Under the pieces are notes generated by a model. That model had not been told where the DNA came from. It was given only the letters and a program-made list of their open reading frames with translations, and did not search any database. The translations under genes were made by a program, and so were the position numbers. Positions 25,159 through 33,159 of a stretch of 64,000 nucleotides of DNA are shown in pieces. The stretch covers positions 1 through 64,000 of the forward strand of contig CAKTEE010000006.1 in NCBI GenBank assembly GCA_934546985.1. The letters are read 5' to 3'. The first letter of the stretch is position 1, and each line of letters begins with the position of its first letter. The DNA is from an uncultured Eubacteriales bacterium (GTDB lineage: Bacteria > Bacillota > Clostridia > Oscillospirales > Acutalibacteraceae).

Positions 25159-26352
25159 TTACTGTAATTTTTCAGCAGCGGCTTTTAAAGCCTCCGCACG
25201 GTCTGTCTTTTCCCAGGAAATATCCAAATCTGTACGTCCCATGTGTCCGTACGCCGCTAACTGACGATAAATGGGACGGCGAAGCTGAAGCATATCTATG
25301 ATAGCATCCGGCCGCAAATCAAATACTTCACTCACAACATCCGCCAGTTTCTCATCCGGCAGGATTCCTGTACCAAAGGTATCTACCATAACAGAAACCG
25401 GTTTAGCAACGCCAATGGCATAAGCAATCTGAATTTCACAACGTTTTGCAAGACCTGCGGCAACAATATTTTTTGCTACATAACGCGCCGCATAAGCAGC
25501 AGAACGGTCTACTTTGGACGGATCTTTACCGCTGAACGCACCGCCGCCATGACGGGAATAGCCGCCATAAGTATCAACAATGATTTTACGCCCAGTTAAG
25601 CCGCTGTCCCCCTGCGGACCGCCGGTAACAAACCGTCCGGTTGGATTAACATAAATCTTTGTATTCTCATCCATCAACTCAGCAGGGATAATTGGACGGA
25701 TAACACTTTCTATCATATCTTCACGTATTTGGTCTAATGTAACTTTTTCATCATGCTGTGTAGAAAGCACAACTGCATCCACACGATAGGGACGTCCATT
25801 TTCATCATACTCTACTGTTACCTGCGTTTTTCCATCCGGACGAAGATATGGGTATGTACCGTTTTTACGAACCTCGGTTAAACGGCGTGCAAGCTTATGT
25901 GCAAGTGAAACAGGCATTGGCATTAACTCCTCTGTTTCATCACAGGCATAACCAAACATCATACCCTGATCCCCTGCGCCATGCAGATTATAGGAATCCT
26001 CAGCCCCCTGTTTTACTTCTAAAGACTTATCAACGCCCATTGCAATATCGGGCGACTGTTCATCAATAGCGGTAATAACCGAACAGGTGTTTCCGTCAAA
26101 ACCATTTACCGCATTGTCGTATCCAATATCACAAATTACCTTACGGGCAATTTTAGGAATCTCCACATAACAATTGGTAGAAATTTCCCCTATAACGAGT
26201 ACCATACCGGTAGTACAAGTAGTTTCACACGCAACTCTTGCCATAGGATCCTGTTCTAAAATCGCATCCAGTACAGCGTCGGAAATCTGATCGCAGACTT
26301 TATCCGGGTGCCCTTCTGTTACTGATTCAGATGTAAATAAACGTCTTGCCAT
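25159..26352 (-). CDS. metK: S-adenosylmethionine synthetase
   Basis: A 397-residue enzyme making SAM from methionine and ATP. Recognised by FTSESVTEGHPDKVCDQISDA at the N-terminus, the GAGDQGMMFGYA signature near residue 120, the second signature GGGAFSGKDPSKVDRS, and the methionine and metal ligands around them. Ribosome binding site AAGGAGAA. Expression is controlled by a SAM-I riboswitch in the leader, a direct product-feedback loop. Confidence 0.98.
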   Translation of the reverse strand: MARRLFTSESVTEGHPDKVCDQISDAVLDAILEQDPMARVACETTCTTGMVLVIGEISTNCYVEIPKIARKVICDIGYDNAVNGFDGNTCSVITAIDEQSPDIAMGVDKSLEVKQGAEDSYNLHGAGDQGMMFGYACDETEELMPMPVSLAHKLARRLTEVRKNGTYPYLRPDGKTQVTVEYDENGRPYRVDAVVLSTQHDEKVTLDQIREDMIESVIRPIIPAELMDENTKIYVNPTGRFVTGGPQGDSGLTGRKIIVDTYGGYSRHGGGAFSGKDPSKVDRSAAYAARYVAKNIVAAGLAKRCEIQIAYAIGVAKPVSVMVDTFGTGILPDEKLADVVSEVFDLRPDAIIDMLQLRRPIYRQLAAYGHMGRTDLDISWEKTDRAEALKAAAEKLQ

Positions 26353-26393
26353 TGATTCAATTCTCCTTTTATTATTGTAATTTTAAAGCTATT

Positions 26394-26424
26394 TAAAAAC
26401 GCCCCCGGCTAACCGGAGGCGTTT
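26394..26424 (-). terminator. expression-platform terminator of the metK SAM riboswitch
   Basis: Minus strand: ACGCCTCCGG, loop TTAG, CCGGGGGCGT, then TTTTTAAA. It sits directly after the aptamer and before the metK ribosome binding site, so SAM binding is expected to end transcription here. Confidence 0.9.
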
Positions 26425-26427
26425 GAC

Positions 26428-26528
26428 AAGCTCATCTTTCGGTTAAACCGCAGGATTTAGCACCTTACACTGCTATGCAGGTTGCCGGGCTTCACAGGGC
26501 CTGATCCCTCAGCCACTCTTGATAAGTG
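26428..26528 (-). promoter_or_regulatory. SAM-I riboswitch (S-box) aptamer
   Basis: On the minus strand the conserved S-box blocks are in order: CTTATCAAGAG, GGCTGAGGGA, GGCCCTGTGAAGCCCGGCAA, AAGGTGCTAAATCC, and the closing GAAAGATGAG. SAM-I riboswitches turn off methionine and SAM genes when SAM is plentiful. Confidence 0.96.
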
Positions 26529-26550
26529 ATATTTAATTTTATCGAATACA

Positions 26551-26579
26551 ACATTACCACAAAATCCGCATTGTGTCAA
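26551..26579 (-). promoter_or_regulatory. sigma-A promoter of metK
   Basis: Minus strand: TTGACA (26579-26574), 17 bases, TAATGT (26556-26551), about 20 bases before the riboswitch. Confidence 0.75.
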
Positions 26580-26586
26580 CCATTTT

Positions 26587-27195
26587 TTAAGTTTTTATCA
26601 GTTTTTTCTCTTTTTGTATAACAAACGGACGAAGTGCGATAAACACTGGATAAACCAAAACTGTATTGGCAATGGATTTTACCAGATTCAGTGCAACAGA
26701 AGATGCTGCGAAACCCACAACTGCCGATGCAGTAACCTCAGAACCGACAGCCATTAAAAAAACCGGTGTTAATGCAAGATTATAAAGAAAACCTGTACCC
26801 ACCGTTACGGCGATTGTAACAATACATGCAATAAAATAAGAAAAATGGTCGTAAATCTTCTCGCTCTTGCGAAGCCTTTTAGTCAGATTATAAACACCAC
26901 ATAGGGTAAATATCATGGTACATCCTACAAGAATATTTACAACCTCACCAATCCCCATTGTCGTACTCTTCAGCAGATGAAATATGTTTTTAATAATAAT
27001 AACCGCCGCACCGGCTGCAGGACCTGTTGTAAGCCCCGCAATCATTGCAGGCAAATCTGAAATATCAAATTTCAGATGACCAACCATAATCGGTATTTCA
27101 GGCAGAAAGAGATACATAATCGTACCCACTGCCGTCAAAATTCCAACTCTGGTTAAAAATTCCGCTTTGCTTACGCCTGATTTGCTGTTTTTCAT
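26587..27195 (-). CDS. ribU: ECF transporter S component, RibU-like riboflavin uptake protein
   Basis: A 202-residue polytopic membrane protein with about six hydrophobic helices. The pattern LKFDISDLPAMIAGLTTGPAAGA in the first third is typical of ECF substrate-binding subunits of the RibU group. The FMN riboswitch in its leader strongly suggests riboflavin as substrate. It would work with a shared energising module (EcfA/EcfA'/EcfT) encoded elsewhere. ATG 27195 follows an AGGGGAT ribosome binding site; the longer frame runs through the riboswitch and is rejected. Confidence 0.85.
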   Translation of the reverse strand: MKNSKSGVSKAEFLTRVGILTAVGTIMYLFLPEIPIMVGHLKFDISDLPAMIAGLTTGPAAGAAVIIIKNIFHLLKSTTMGIGEVVNILVGCTMIFTLCGVYNLTKRLRKSEKIYDHFSYFIACIVTIAVTVGTGFLYNLALTPVFLMAVGSEVTASAVVGFAASSVALNLVKSIANTVLVYPVFIALRPFVIQKEKKLIKT

Positions 27196-27223
27196 TGTAC
27201 AATCCCCTTTTCCGCTGTCAACG

Positions 27224-27252
27224 AAAAAAATCCCGCAGAAATTCTGCGGGAC
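27224..27252 (-). terminator. attenuator terminator of the FMN riboswitch
   Basis: Minus strand: TCCCGCAGAAT and ATTCTGCGGGA arms followed by TTTTTTT, between the aptamer and the ribU ribosome binding site. FMN binding is expected to favour this terminator. Confidence 0.88.
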
Positions 27253-27276
27253 AAATAGACGCACTGATATATGCGC

Positions 27277-27397
27277 CGCTTCTTTCATCCGGACTATACC
27301 GTCGGCCTCGGAATCGCACCGAGTCAGCTTGCGCGCGCGGGCTAAAAGTTTTAAACCTTATTACCGCCGGTGGGGAATTACACCCCGCCCCGAAGAC
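27277..27397 (-). promoter_or_regulatory. FMN riboswitch (RFN element)
   Basis: On the minus strand the RFN blocks are complete: TCTTCGGGGCGGGGTG, ATTCCCCACCGGCGGTAAT, AGCCCGCG, a CTCGGTGCGATTCCGAG stem-loop, GGCCGACGGTATAGTC, and CGGATGAAAGAAG. This is among the clearest non-coding features of the window. Confidence 0.97.
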
Positions 27398-27417
27398 AGC
27401 TTTATTTATTTGTTTAC

Positions 27418-27446
27418 ATTATATGCCCTTGCCAATAGATTGTCAA
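27418..27446 (-). promoter_or_regulatory. consensus sigma-A promoter of ribU
   Basis: Minus strand: TTGACA (27446-27441), 17 bases, TATAAT (27423-27418). Both boxes are perfect consensus. It is divergent from the pst promoter region about 20 bases away. Confidence 0.9.
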
Positions 27447-27466
27447 CGCTATTTTCAGAAAAAAGT

Positions 27467-27519
27467 TTTAACAAAGCCTAATTTCTTCTTAACCTGCCTT
27501 TAACGAATCGGCGTTAAGA
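27467..27519 (+). promoter_or_regulatory. putative Pho box and promoter of the pst-pho operon
   Basis: TTAAC-type repeats occur at 27468 (TTAACA), 27489 (TTAACC) and 27500 (TTAACG), spaced 21 and 11 bases, that is one or two helical turns. A -10-like TAAGAT follows at 27515-27520. PhoP/PhoB-family regulators bind such direct repeats, and a phoP gene lies at the end of this operon. Assignment is inference from pattern and context. Confidence 0.5.
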
Positions 27520-27553
27520 TAAACGCGTACTGAAATACAGGAGGTTAACAAAA

Positions 27554-28456
27554 ATGAAAAAAAAGCTTAGCATCATGCTTGCAATTACCATGTGTCTCTC
27601 ACTTTTTGCCGGATGCGGCGGCAGCCCTTCTTCCAGCACCGGTACGTCCGTTGCAACAGGTGCGATTACACCATCAACAACTGCCGCCGACACTGCAAAC
27701 ACTGATACCAGCCTTACCGGAACATTGACCTTGACCGGCTCCACATCCATGTCAAAAGTCGCCGGTTTGCTGGCAGAGGGGTTTAAATCCAAATATTCTA
27801 ATATTACGACTGTTGTCGGCGGCAATGGTTCCGGCGAAGGTCCGAAAGCTGTAGACGATGGCACAGCCCAGTTTGGAATGCTTTCCAGAAACGTTAAGGA
27901 TGAAGAAAATCCGGATAACTATGACAAATATGTCATTGCTATGGACGGCGTTGCCGCCATTGTAAATAAAGACGTCGGTGTTACTTCCCTCACTTCCGAA
28001 CAAATTGCTAAAATCTTCACCGGAGAAATCACCAACTGGAAAGACGTTGGCGGCGTTGATGAAAAAATTACCGTGCTAGGCCGTGAGGCTGCTTCCGGCA
28101 CCCGCGCCGCTTTTGAAGAAATTTTAAAAATCCAAGATCAATGCGCTTACGCCGGCGAATATAATGAAACCGGTATTGTAAAAGAAAAAGTTGCATCCAC
28201 CGCAGGTTCTATTGGATATGTCTCCCTTTCTTCTGTTGATGACAGCATCGTCGCTCTGACCGTTGACAACGTTGCCCCGTCAGAAACTACTATAAAAGAC
28301 GGCTCCTATCCAATTTCCCGTCCGTTTATCATGATTACTTCCAAAGGTTCCGCCGATCCGATTGTCCACGCCTTTCTTGAATACATGAAGAGTAATGAAG
28401 GTCAGGCCTTAATTACGGAAAGCGGATGCGTTCCTGTGGAAATCAAAGCAGCATAA
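27554..28456 (+). CDS. pstS: phosphate ABC transporter substrate-binding lipoprotein
   Basis: A 300-residue secreted lipoprotein that binds inorganic phosphate outside the membrane. The signal peptide ends in a lipobox LFAGC (Cys about 22), followed by a Ser/Thr-rich linker and a two-lobed binding domain. Phosphate-contact motifs are visible: GSTSMSK near residue 63, GNGSGEGPKA, MLSRNVKD and GREAASGTRAAFEE. Ribosome binding site CAGGAGG. First gene of the pst-pho run. Confidence 0.95.
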   Translation: MKKKLSIMLAITMCLSLFAGCGGSPSSSTGTSVATGAITPSTTAADTANTDTSLTGTLTLTGSTSMSKVAGLLAEGFKSKYSNITTVVGGNGSGEGPKAVDDGTAQFGMLSRNVKDEENPDNYDKYVIAMDGVAAIVNKDVGVTSLTSEQIAKIFTGEITNWKDVGGVDEKITVLGREAASGTRAAFEEILKIQDQCAYAGEYNETGIVKEKVASTAGSIGYVSLSSVDDSIVALTVDNVAPSETTIKDGSYPISRPFIMITSKGSADPIVHAFLEYMKSNEGQALITESGCVPVEIKAA

Positions 28457-28480
28457 AATTCAGCCCGCAAAAAATGCATG

Positions 28481-28516
28481 GTTCCGTCCCGGCCCACCCG
28501 CTGACCGGAACGGAAC
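28481..28516 (+). terminator. intercistronic hairpin between pstS and pstC
   Basis: GTTCCGTCCCGG pairs with CCGGAACGGAAC across a 12-base loop (one mismatch). No long T-tract follows, so it is more likely a partial attenuator or mRNA-stabilising stem that allows more PstS than permease. Confidence 0.5.
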
Positions 28517-28547
28517 TTGTCATTATTTAAAATACGAGGTGGAAAAC

Positions 28548-29984
28548 ATGGGCATCTCTATGGATAATCTGCAAACAACTGCCCGCAGACATAAAAGCAG
28601 TCTGATAAAAAAATATGCCGCCATACTGATTGGCGCTTTGTCCATTGCCGGATTATTTCTTCCGGTAATGAATATACAGCTTACTGCCAATCCCAGAGGC
28701 GGAACAATGCAGGTGCATACTTTCTCTTTAAATTTTTTTCAGATATTATCAGGCAAAGTACAAATTAACAATACCTTTGCTTATGACATACCATTCTGTA
28801 TGAAACTAATTCTTTCTACTGCACTGATTGCCTGTGCCGCAGGCATCCTACTGCTTTTCTTAAAAAAGCCCATACCTTCAGGCGTTTTATTTCTTTCCGG
28901 TGCAATACTCAACATGATACTAATGGTAATGATGAACAACATACGAACTGATCTAAACAGCATACGCATTGACGATAAAAATCTGGAACAACTGTTTGGC
29001 TTTTTTAAAAACGGTATTTCCGTTGTACCTTCAACAGGGTGGACTTTTTTTCTTGCGGGATGCATTTTATGTGCATTCTTTGCGATTTGGTCCATCGGCG
29101 GCGAAAAACTTGCAGAATCCATTTTCTTTGTTGCGGCAACCATCTCTATCGGAGCTGTTCTACTGATTACTTTCTATATGATTAATGAAGGCGCACCGGG
29201 GCTTTTTAATATGGAAAACGGCGGTATCATCGGCTTCCTTTTTGGTACGGAATGGAATATGAACAAAAACCAATTTGGTATTGTTCACATTGTACTTGGT
29301 TCTGTATTTGCAACGTTCGGCGCCATTGTAATCGGGGTACCCATCGGTTTGTTAACCGCAGTTTTTTTAGCAGAACTTGCCCCCAAAAAACTTGCCGCTT
29401 TTATTCGACCGGCAATTGAATTGCTTGCAGGTATTCCATCCGTTGTATATGGCTTCTTCGGAATTAGTGTTATTATACCAACTCTCTTAAAAATATTCCC
29501 TGACCAATTTGCCGCTGTGCGAAACGGCGTAGGTGACAGCCTCTTCGCCGTTATTCTCGTGCTTGCCATCATGATTTTGCCGACAATTATTAACATCACG
29601 GAAACTTCACTGCGCGCGGTTCCAGCCAGCTATAAAGAGGCATCTCTTGCATTAGGGAACACTCATATTGGAACTATTTTTAAAATACTTATCCCTGCGG
29701 CAAAGTCCGGAATCCTGTCCGGCGTTATACTCGGCGTAGGCCGTGCAATCGGTGAGACCATGGCAATCTTACTGGTTGCAGGCAACATCGCAGGTTTCCC
29801 GCAATTATTTAAAGGCACTATGACGCTTACTACTACCCTTGCGCAGGAATTCAGCTATGCCTCAGAGGCTCAAAAGGATTTTCTGTATGCGGTAGGTTTG
29901 GTTTTATTTGTATTTACCATGATTGTAAATATCGCCTTTACAATAATCTCTAAGCGAGGAGTACAAATGGATGAAAATAAATGA
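28548..29984 (+). CDS. pstC: phosphate ABC transporter permease PstC, N-terminally extended
   Basis: A 478-residue inner-membrane permease. The C-terminal 300 residues are a normal PstC, with the EAA loop EASLALGNTHIG and ETMAILLVAGN. The first 180 residues or so are additional: four further hydrophobic helices (starting at about 26, 85, 110 and 165) not found in ordinary PstC proteins of about 300 residues. ATG 28548 is chosen because GAGGTGG lies 6 bases ahead; the GTG at 28539 overlaps that site. It overlaps pstA by 14 bases. Confidence 0.93.
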   Translation: MGISMDNLQTTARRHKSSLIKKYAAILIGALSIAGLFLPVMNIQLTANPRGGTMQVHTFSLNFFQILSGKVQINNTFAYDIPFCMKLILSTALIACAAGILLLFLKKPIPSGVLFLSGAILNMILMVMMNNIRTDLNSIRIDDKNLEQLFGFFKNGISVVPSTGWTFFLAGCILCAFFAIWSIGGEKLAESIFFVAATISIGAVLLITFYMINEGAPGLFNMENGGIIGFLFGTEWNMNKNQFGIVHIVLGSVFATFGAIVIGVPIGLLTAVFLAELAPKKLAAFIRPAIELLAGIPSVVYGFFGISVIIPTLLKIFPDQFAAVRNGVGDSLFAVILVLAIMILPTIINITETSLRAVPASYKEASLALGNTHIGTIFKILIPAAKSGILSGVILGVGRAIGETMAILLVAGNIAGFPQLFKGTMTLTTTLAQEFSYASEAQKDFLYAVGLVLFVFTMIVNIAFTIISKRGVQMDENK

Positions 29985-30870
29985 AAAACAGAAAAACCTT
30001 TCCCTCTATCACAAATGCAGACGTCCCGGCGATATGGCAATGAAAGCCCTGATTTACCTCAGCGTTACAGTAACAGTAGGTTTTCTGCTGATTCTTTTGT
30101 TTTTTGTGCTTTCCAACGGATTACCTGCCATTATCCAAAACCCGGATTTTTTATGGACGGAATATAATTTAAGCGCCAAGCTAACCGGAATTCTGCCAAT
30201 GGTAATCAACACCGTTTATTTAATTGTAATAACACTATTCATTGCAGTCCCCATTGGAATTGCAAGCGCCATATATTTAACACAATATGCTCATCAGGGC
30301 AAGCTTGTCCGTGCCATCCGTTTTACTACGGAAACCCTTGCGGGTATTCCTTCCGTTATTTTTGGCGTATTTGGCTATGCAGTGTTTGTCAACGCCTTTA
30401 ATTTGAAAAATTCTATTCTTGCCGCATGCTTAACCCTTGTTTTCTGTGTACTGCCAACCATTGTCCGCTCTACAGAAGAAGCGCTTATAGCTGTACCTTC
30501 CGGCTATAAAGAAGGAGCTCTGGCTATGGGTGCAAGCAAACTGAAAGTAATTCTCGGCATTATCCTCCCCTGCGCTATGCCCGGAATTCTTTCCGCAGTT
30601 ATTCTCTCTATGGGGCGGATTATCGGCGAAACAGCAATATTAAAATTTGTGCTGAGCATGAACGGTTATGGTATGCCTGACAATGTCTTTGGCCATATAA
30701 CACAGAATGGCGTAGGTGTAACTCTTTCTCTTCACTTGTTCAATTCCGCCTCACAAGGTTATGCCGGTGAATCATGGATTCCCTATGCAACGGCGACCAT
30801 TTTGCTTGTATTGATATTTATATTAAACCGGCTTGCAAACGTTGCTGCTAAAAAACTAAGGAAAGGGTAA
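29971..30870 (+). CDS. pstA: phosphate ABC transporter permease PstA
   Basis: A 299-residue permease, partner of PstC, with six predicted membrane helices. The EAA loop is EGALAMGASKLKVILGIILP and the helix before it carries LPTIVRSTEEAL. The start lies within the end of pstC, implying translational coupling. PstB follows after 6 bases. Confidence 0.95.
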   Translation: MKINEKQKNLSLYHKCRRPGDMAMKALIYLSVTVTVGFLLILLFFVLSNGLPAIIQNPDFLWTEYNLSAKLTGILPMVINTVYLIVITLFIAVPIGIASAIYLTQYAHQGKLVRAIRFTTETLAGIPSVIFGVFGYAVFVNAFNLKNSILAACLTLVFCVLPTIVRSTEEALIAVPSGYKEGALAMGASKLKVILGIILPCAMPGILSAVILSMGRIIGETAILKFVLSMNGYGMPDNVFGHITQNGVGVTLSLHLFNSASQGYAGESWIPYATATILLVLIFILNRLANVAAKKLRKG

Positions 30871-30876
30871 TGGCGA

Positions 30877-31695
30877 ATGGAAAACAATAAACGTTTATTG
30901 CATGATGCCGCTATATGTACTCCCGTCTCTGCACCAACCGGAAGAACTAAAGTTTCCTTAAAAAATATGCATCTATTTTATGATGATTTTGAAGCATTAA
31001 AGGGCATTAATCTGGACATCCCGGAAAATCAGGTAACCGCTTTCATCGGACCTTCCGGCTGCGGAAAATCAACCTGTATTAAATCCTTAAACCGTATGAA
31101 TGATTTAATTCCCGGGTGCCGGATCACAGGGGAAATCCTCATTGACGGCGAAGATATTTACAGCCCTCAAACAGACGTTACACTCCTGCGCAAACGTGCA
31201 GGTATGGTTTTTCAAAAGCCAAACCCCTTCCCTATGTCCATCTATGATAATATCGCTTATGGGCCCAGAATTCATGGAATTAAAAATAAAAAAGCGCTGG
31301 ATGAAATCGTAGAAACTTCCTTGCAGAGCGCAGCCTTATGGAACGAAGTAAAAGACCGGCTGAAACAATCTGCACTTGGACTATCCGGCGGTCAGCAGCA
31401 GCGTTTGTGTATTGCCCGCGCCCTTGCAGTAGAACCGGATATTCTGCTGATGGATGAACCTACTTCCGCGCTTGATCCCATCTCCACACTAAAAATTGAG
31501 GATATGACTGCGGAATTGAAAAAGAAATACACTGTTATTATTGTTACACACAATATGCAGCAGGCGGCAAGAATCAGTGACCGTACGGCGTTTTTTCTGC
31601 TTGGCGAAGTGATTGAATACAATGATACTACTACGATGTTTAATACCCCAGCCGATAAACGGACAGAAGATTATATTACCGGACGTTTCGGTTAA
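30877..31695 (+). CDS. pstB: phosphate ABC transporter ATP-binding protein
   Basis: A 272-residue ATPase powering PstCA. Walker A is GPSGCGKST (about residue 53), the signature is LSGGQQQRLCIARAL, Walker B is ILLMDEPTSALD, and the H-loop is IIVTHNMQQA. Length is slightly above the usual 250 because of an N-terminal tail of about 20 residues before the core. Confidence 0.97.
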   Translation: MENNKRLLHDAAICTPVSAPTGRTKVSLKNMHLFYDDFEALKGINLDIPENQVTAFIGPSGCGKSTCIKSLNRMNDLIPGCRITGEILIDGEDIYSPQTDVTLLRKRAGMVFQKPNPFPMSIYDNIAYGPRIHGIKNKKALDEIVETSLQSAALWNEVKDRLKQSALGLSGGQQQRLCIARALAVEPDILLMDEPTSALDPISTLKIEDMTAELKKKYTVIIVTHNMQQAARISDRTAFFLLGEVIEYNDTTTMFNTPADKRTEDYITGRFG

Positions 31696-31717
31696 ATTGA
31701 AACAAGGAGGCTAAACC

Positions 31718-32389
31718 ATGCCGAGGAACCTTTTTATTGCGGAACTTGAAAACCTCCATAACGAAATAAGGAATATGGGAGAGAAAATTTCCCATATCAT
31801 TTCCAATACCATTACCGCCCTGAAAAAACAGGACGAAGGGCTTTCAAAAAACATTTTTTCAGGTGATGGGCAAATCAATACCATGAACCGTAAAATTGAA
31901 CAAACATGCTTAAATATGATCGCTTTACAACAGCCAATTGCAAGCGATTTACGCGCTATTGCATCCACATTAAAAATTTTAACGGATATGGAACGTATTG
32001 CCGATCAATGTGCAGATATCTGTGAAATCATTTTATCCCATCCGGACAGCACAAGCTTGAAACCGCCGGCAAAGCTGATTCAAATGATGGAAGCGGCGCA
32101 GGAGATGTTTGGAAACGCAGTCGCCGCGTACCTCGAACAGGATATTGTATTAGCTAAGGCCGTCTGCAAATCCGATGACTGCATTGACGCTATATTTTCC
32201 CAACTGATTTTGGAGCTTTGCGCTATTATGCCGGATAATGAATTGAAAATCCCCACCGCTGTTGATTATATGTTTATCGCAAAATACATAGAACGTATTG
32301 GCGACCACACAACAAATATTGCAGAATGGGGCATTTATCTTGCAACCGGTGAACACCCCGATTTAAATACGGAAGAATCTGTGTTATAA
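31718..32389 (+). CDS. phoU: phosphate signalling regulator PhoU
   Basis: A 223-residue all-helical protein with two PhoU three-helix repeats. Metal-binding-type motifs (RIADQCADICE in the first repeat and RIGDHTTNIAEW in the second) are present. PhoU links Pst transport state to the PhoR kinase and restrains uptake. Ribosome binding site AAGGAGG. It sits between pstB and phoP, as expected for a signalling bridge. Confidence 0.96.
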   Translation: MPRNLFIAELENLHNEIRNMGEKISHIISNTITALKKQDEGLSKNIFSGDGQINTMNRKIEQTCLNMIALQQPIASDLRAIASTLKILTDMERIADQCADICEIILSHPDSTSLKPPAKLIQMMEAAQEMFGNAVAAYLEQDIVLAKAVCKSDDCIDAIFSQLILELCAIMPDNELKIPTAVDYMFIAKYIERIGDHTTNIAEWGIYLATGEHPDLNTEESVL

Positions 32390-32454
32390 TAAAATATATA
32401 TTTTCCATACGAATTGAGCTGTAAAGATAATTTCCTTAAGGTGGTGCATATGAA

Positions 32455-33159
32455 ATGCCTTTGGTATATATTGTAGATGACGAAGCAAATATCCGGCATC
32501 TTGTATCCATTGGACTGAAAGACGCCGGATTTGACACCTGTGAATTTTCCGATGGTACTACGTTCCTTCACGCGCTGAACCTGAAAAAACCGGACGCTGT
32601 AGTTTTGGACTGGATGATGCCTCCGCCTGACGGACTGAGCGTTTGCCGTTCTATTCGGGAAAACCCGGCAACAAGGCATATCCCTGTAATTATGCTGACA
32701 GCCCGTAACGATGAGGTTGACCGTGTACTCGGTTTAGAACTGGGCGCTGACGATTACCTTACCAAACCTTTCAGCGTAAAAGAACTGGCGGCAAGAGTAA
32801 AAGCAACATTGCGCCGCGGGGAATATCTGAACACTAAAAACGAATTGATTACGATTGGAAAACTAACGTTAGACGCTGTCAGGCGCAAAGTAACAAAAGA
32901 TGGAAAAGCGATTGACCTTAGCTTGCGGGAATTTGAATTGCTTTACGAATTAATGCGTCACCCCGGACAGGTTTTCACCCGGGACGTACTGCTGGACCGT
33001 GTCTGGAAAGTTGATTTTTATGGAGATACCCGAACCGTAGATGTACATATACGCTACCTGCGCCAAAAAATTGAGGATGAACCGGATAGCCCGCAGTATA
33101 TTCTTACCGTCAGGGGCGTTGGATATCGTTTTGCTGACAAGGAGGATGAACTCCTGTGA
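32455..33159 (+). CDS. phoP: OmpR-family response regulator PhoP/PhoB
   Basis: A 234-residue two-component regulator. The receiver domain has Asp8/Asp9, phosphoacceptor Asp52 (VLDWMMP) and Lys104 (YLTKPFS). The C-terminal winged-helix domain includes LSLREFELLYEL and VGYRF. Located between phoU and phoR, it should control the Pho regulon including this operon. AAGGTGG ribosome binding site. Its stop overlaps the phoR GTG by 4 bases. Confidence 0.93.
   Translation: MPLVYIVDDEANIRHLVSIGLKDAGFDTCEFSDGTTFLHALNLKKPDAVVLDWMMPPPDGLSVCRSIRENPATRHIPVIMLTARNDEVDRVLGLELGADDYLTKPFSVKELAARVKATLRRGEYLNTKNELITIGKLTLDAVRRKVTKDGKAIDLSLREFELLYELMRHPGQVFTRDVLLDRVWKVDFYGDTRTVDVHIRYLRQKIEDEPDSPQYILTVRGVGYRFADKEDELL

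Noticed and set aside
27196..27288. Longer ribU frame
   Set aside because: It is read through the attenuator and the 3' end of the FMN riboswitch, which is untranslated RNA.
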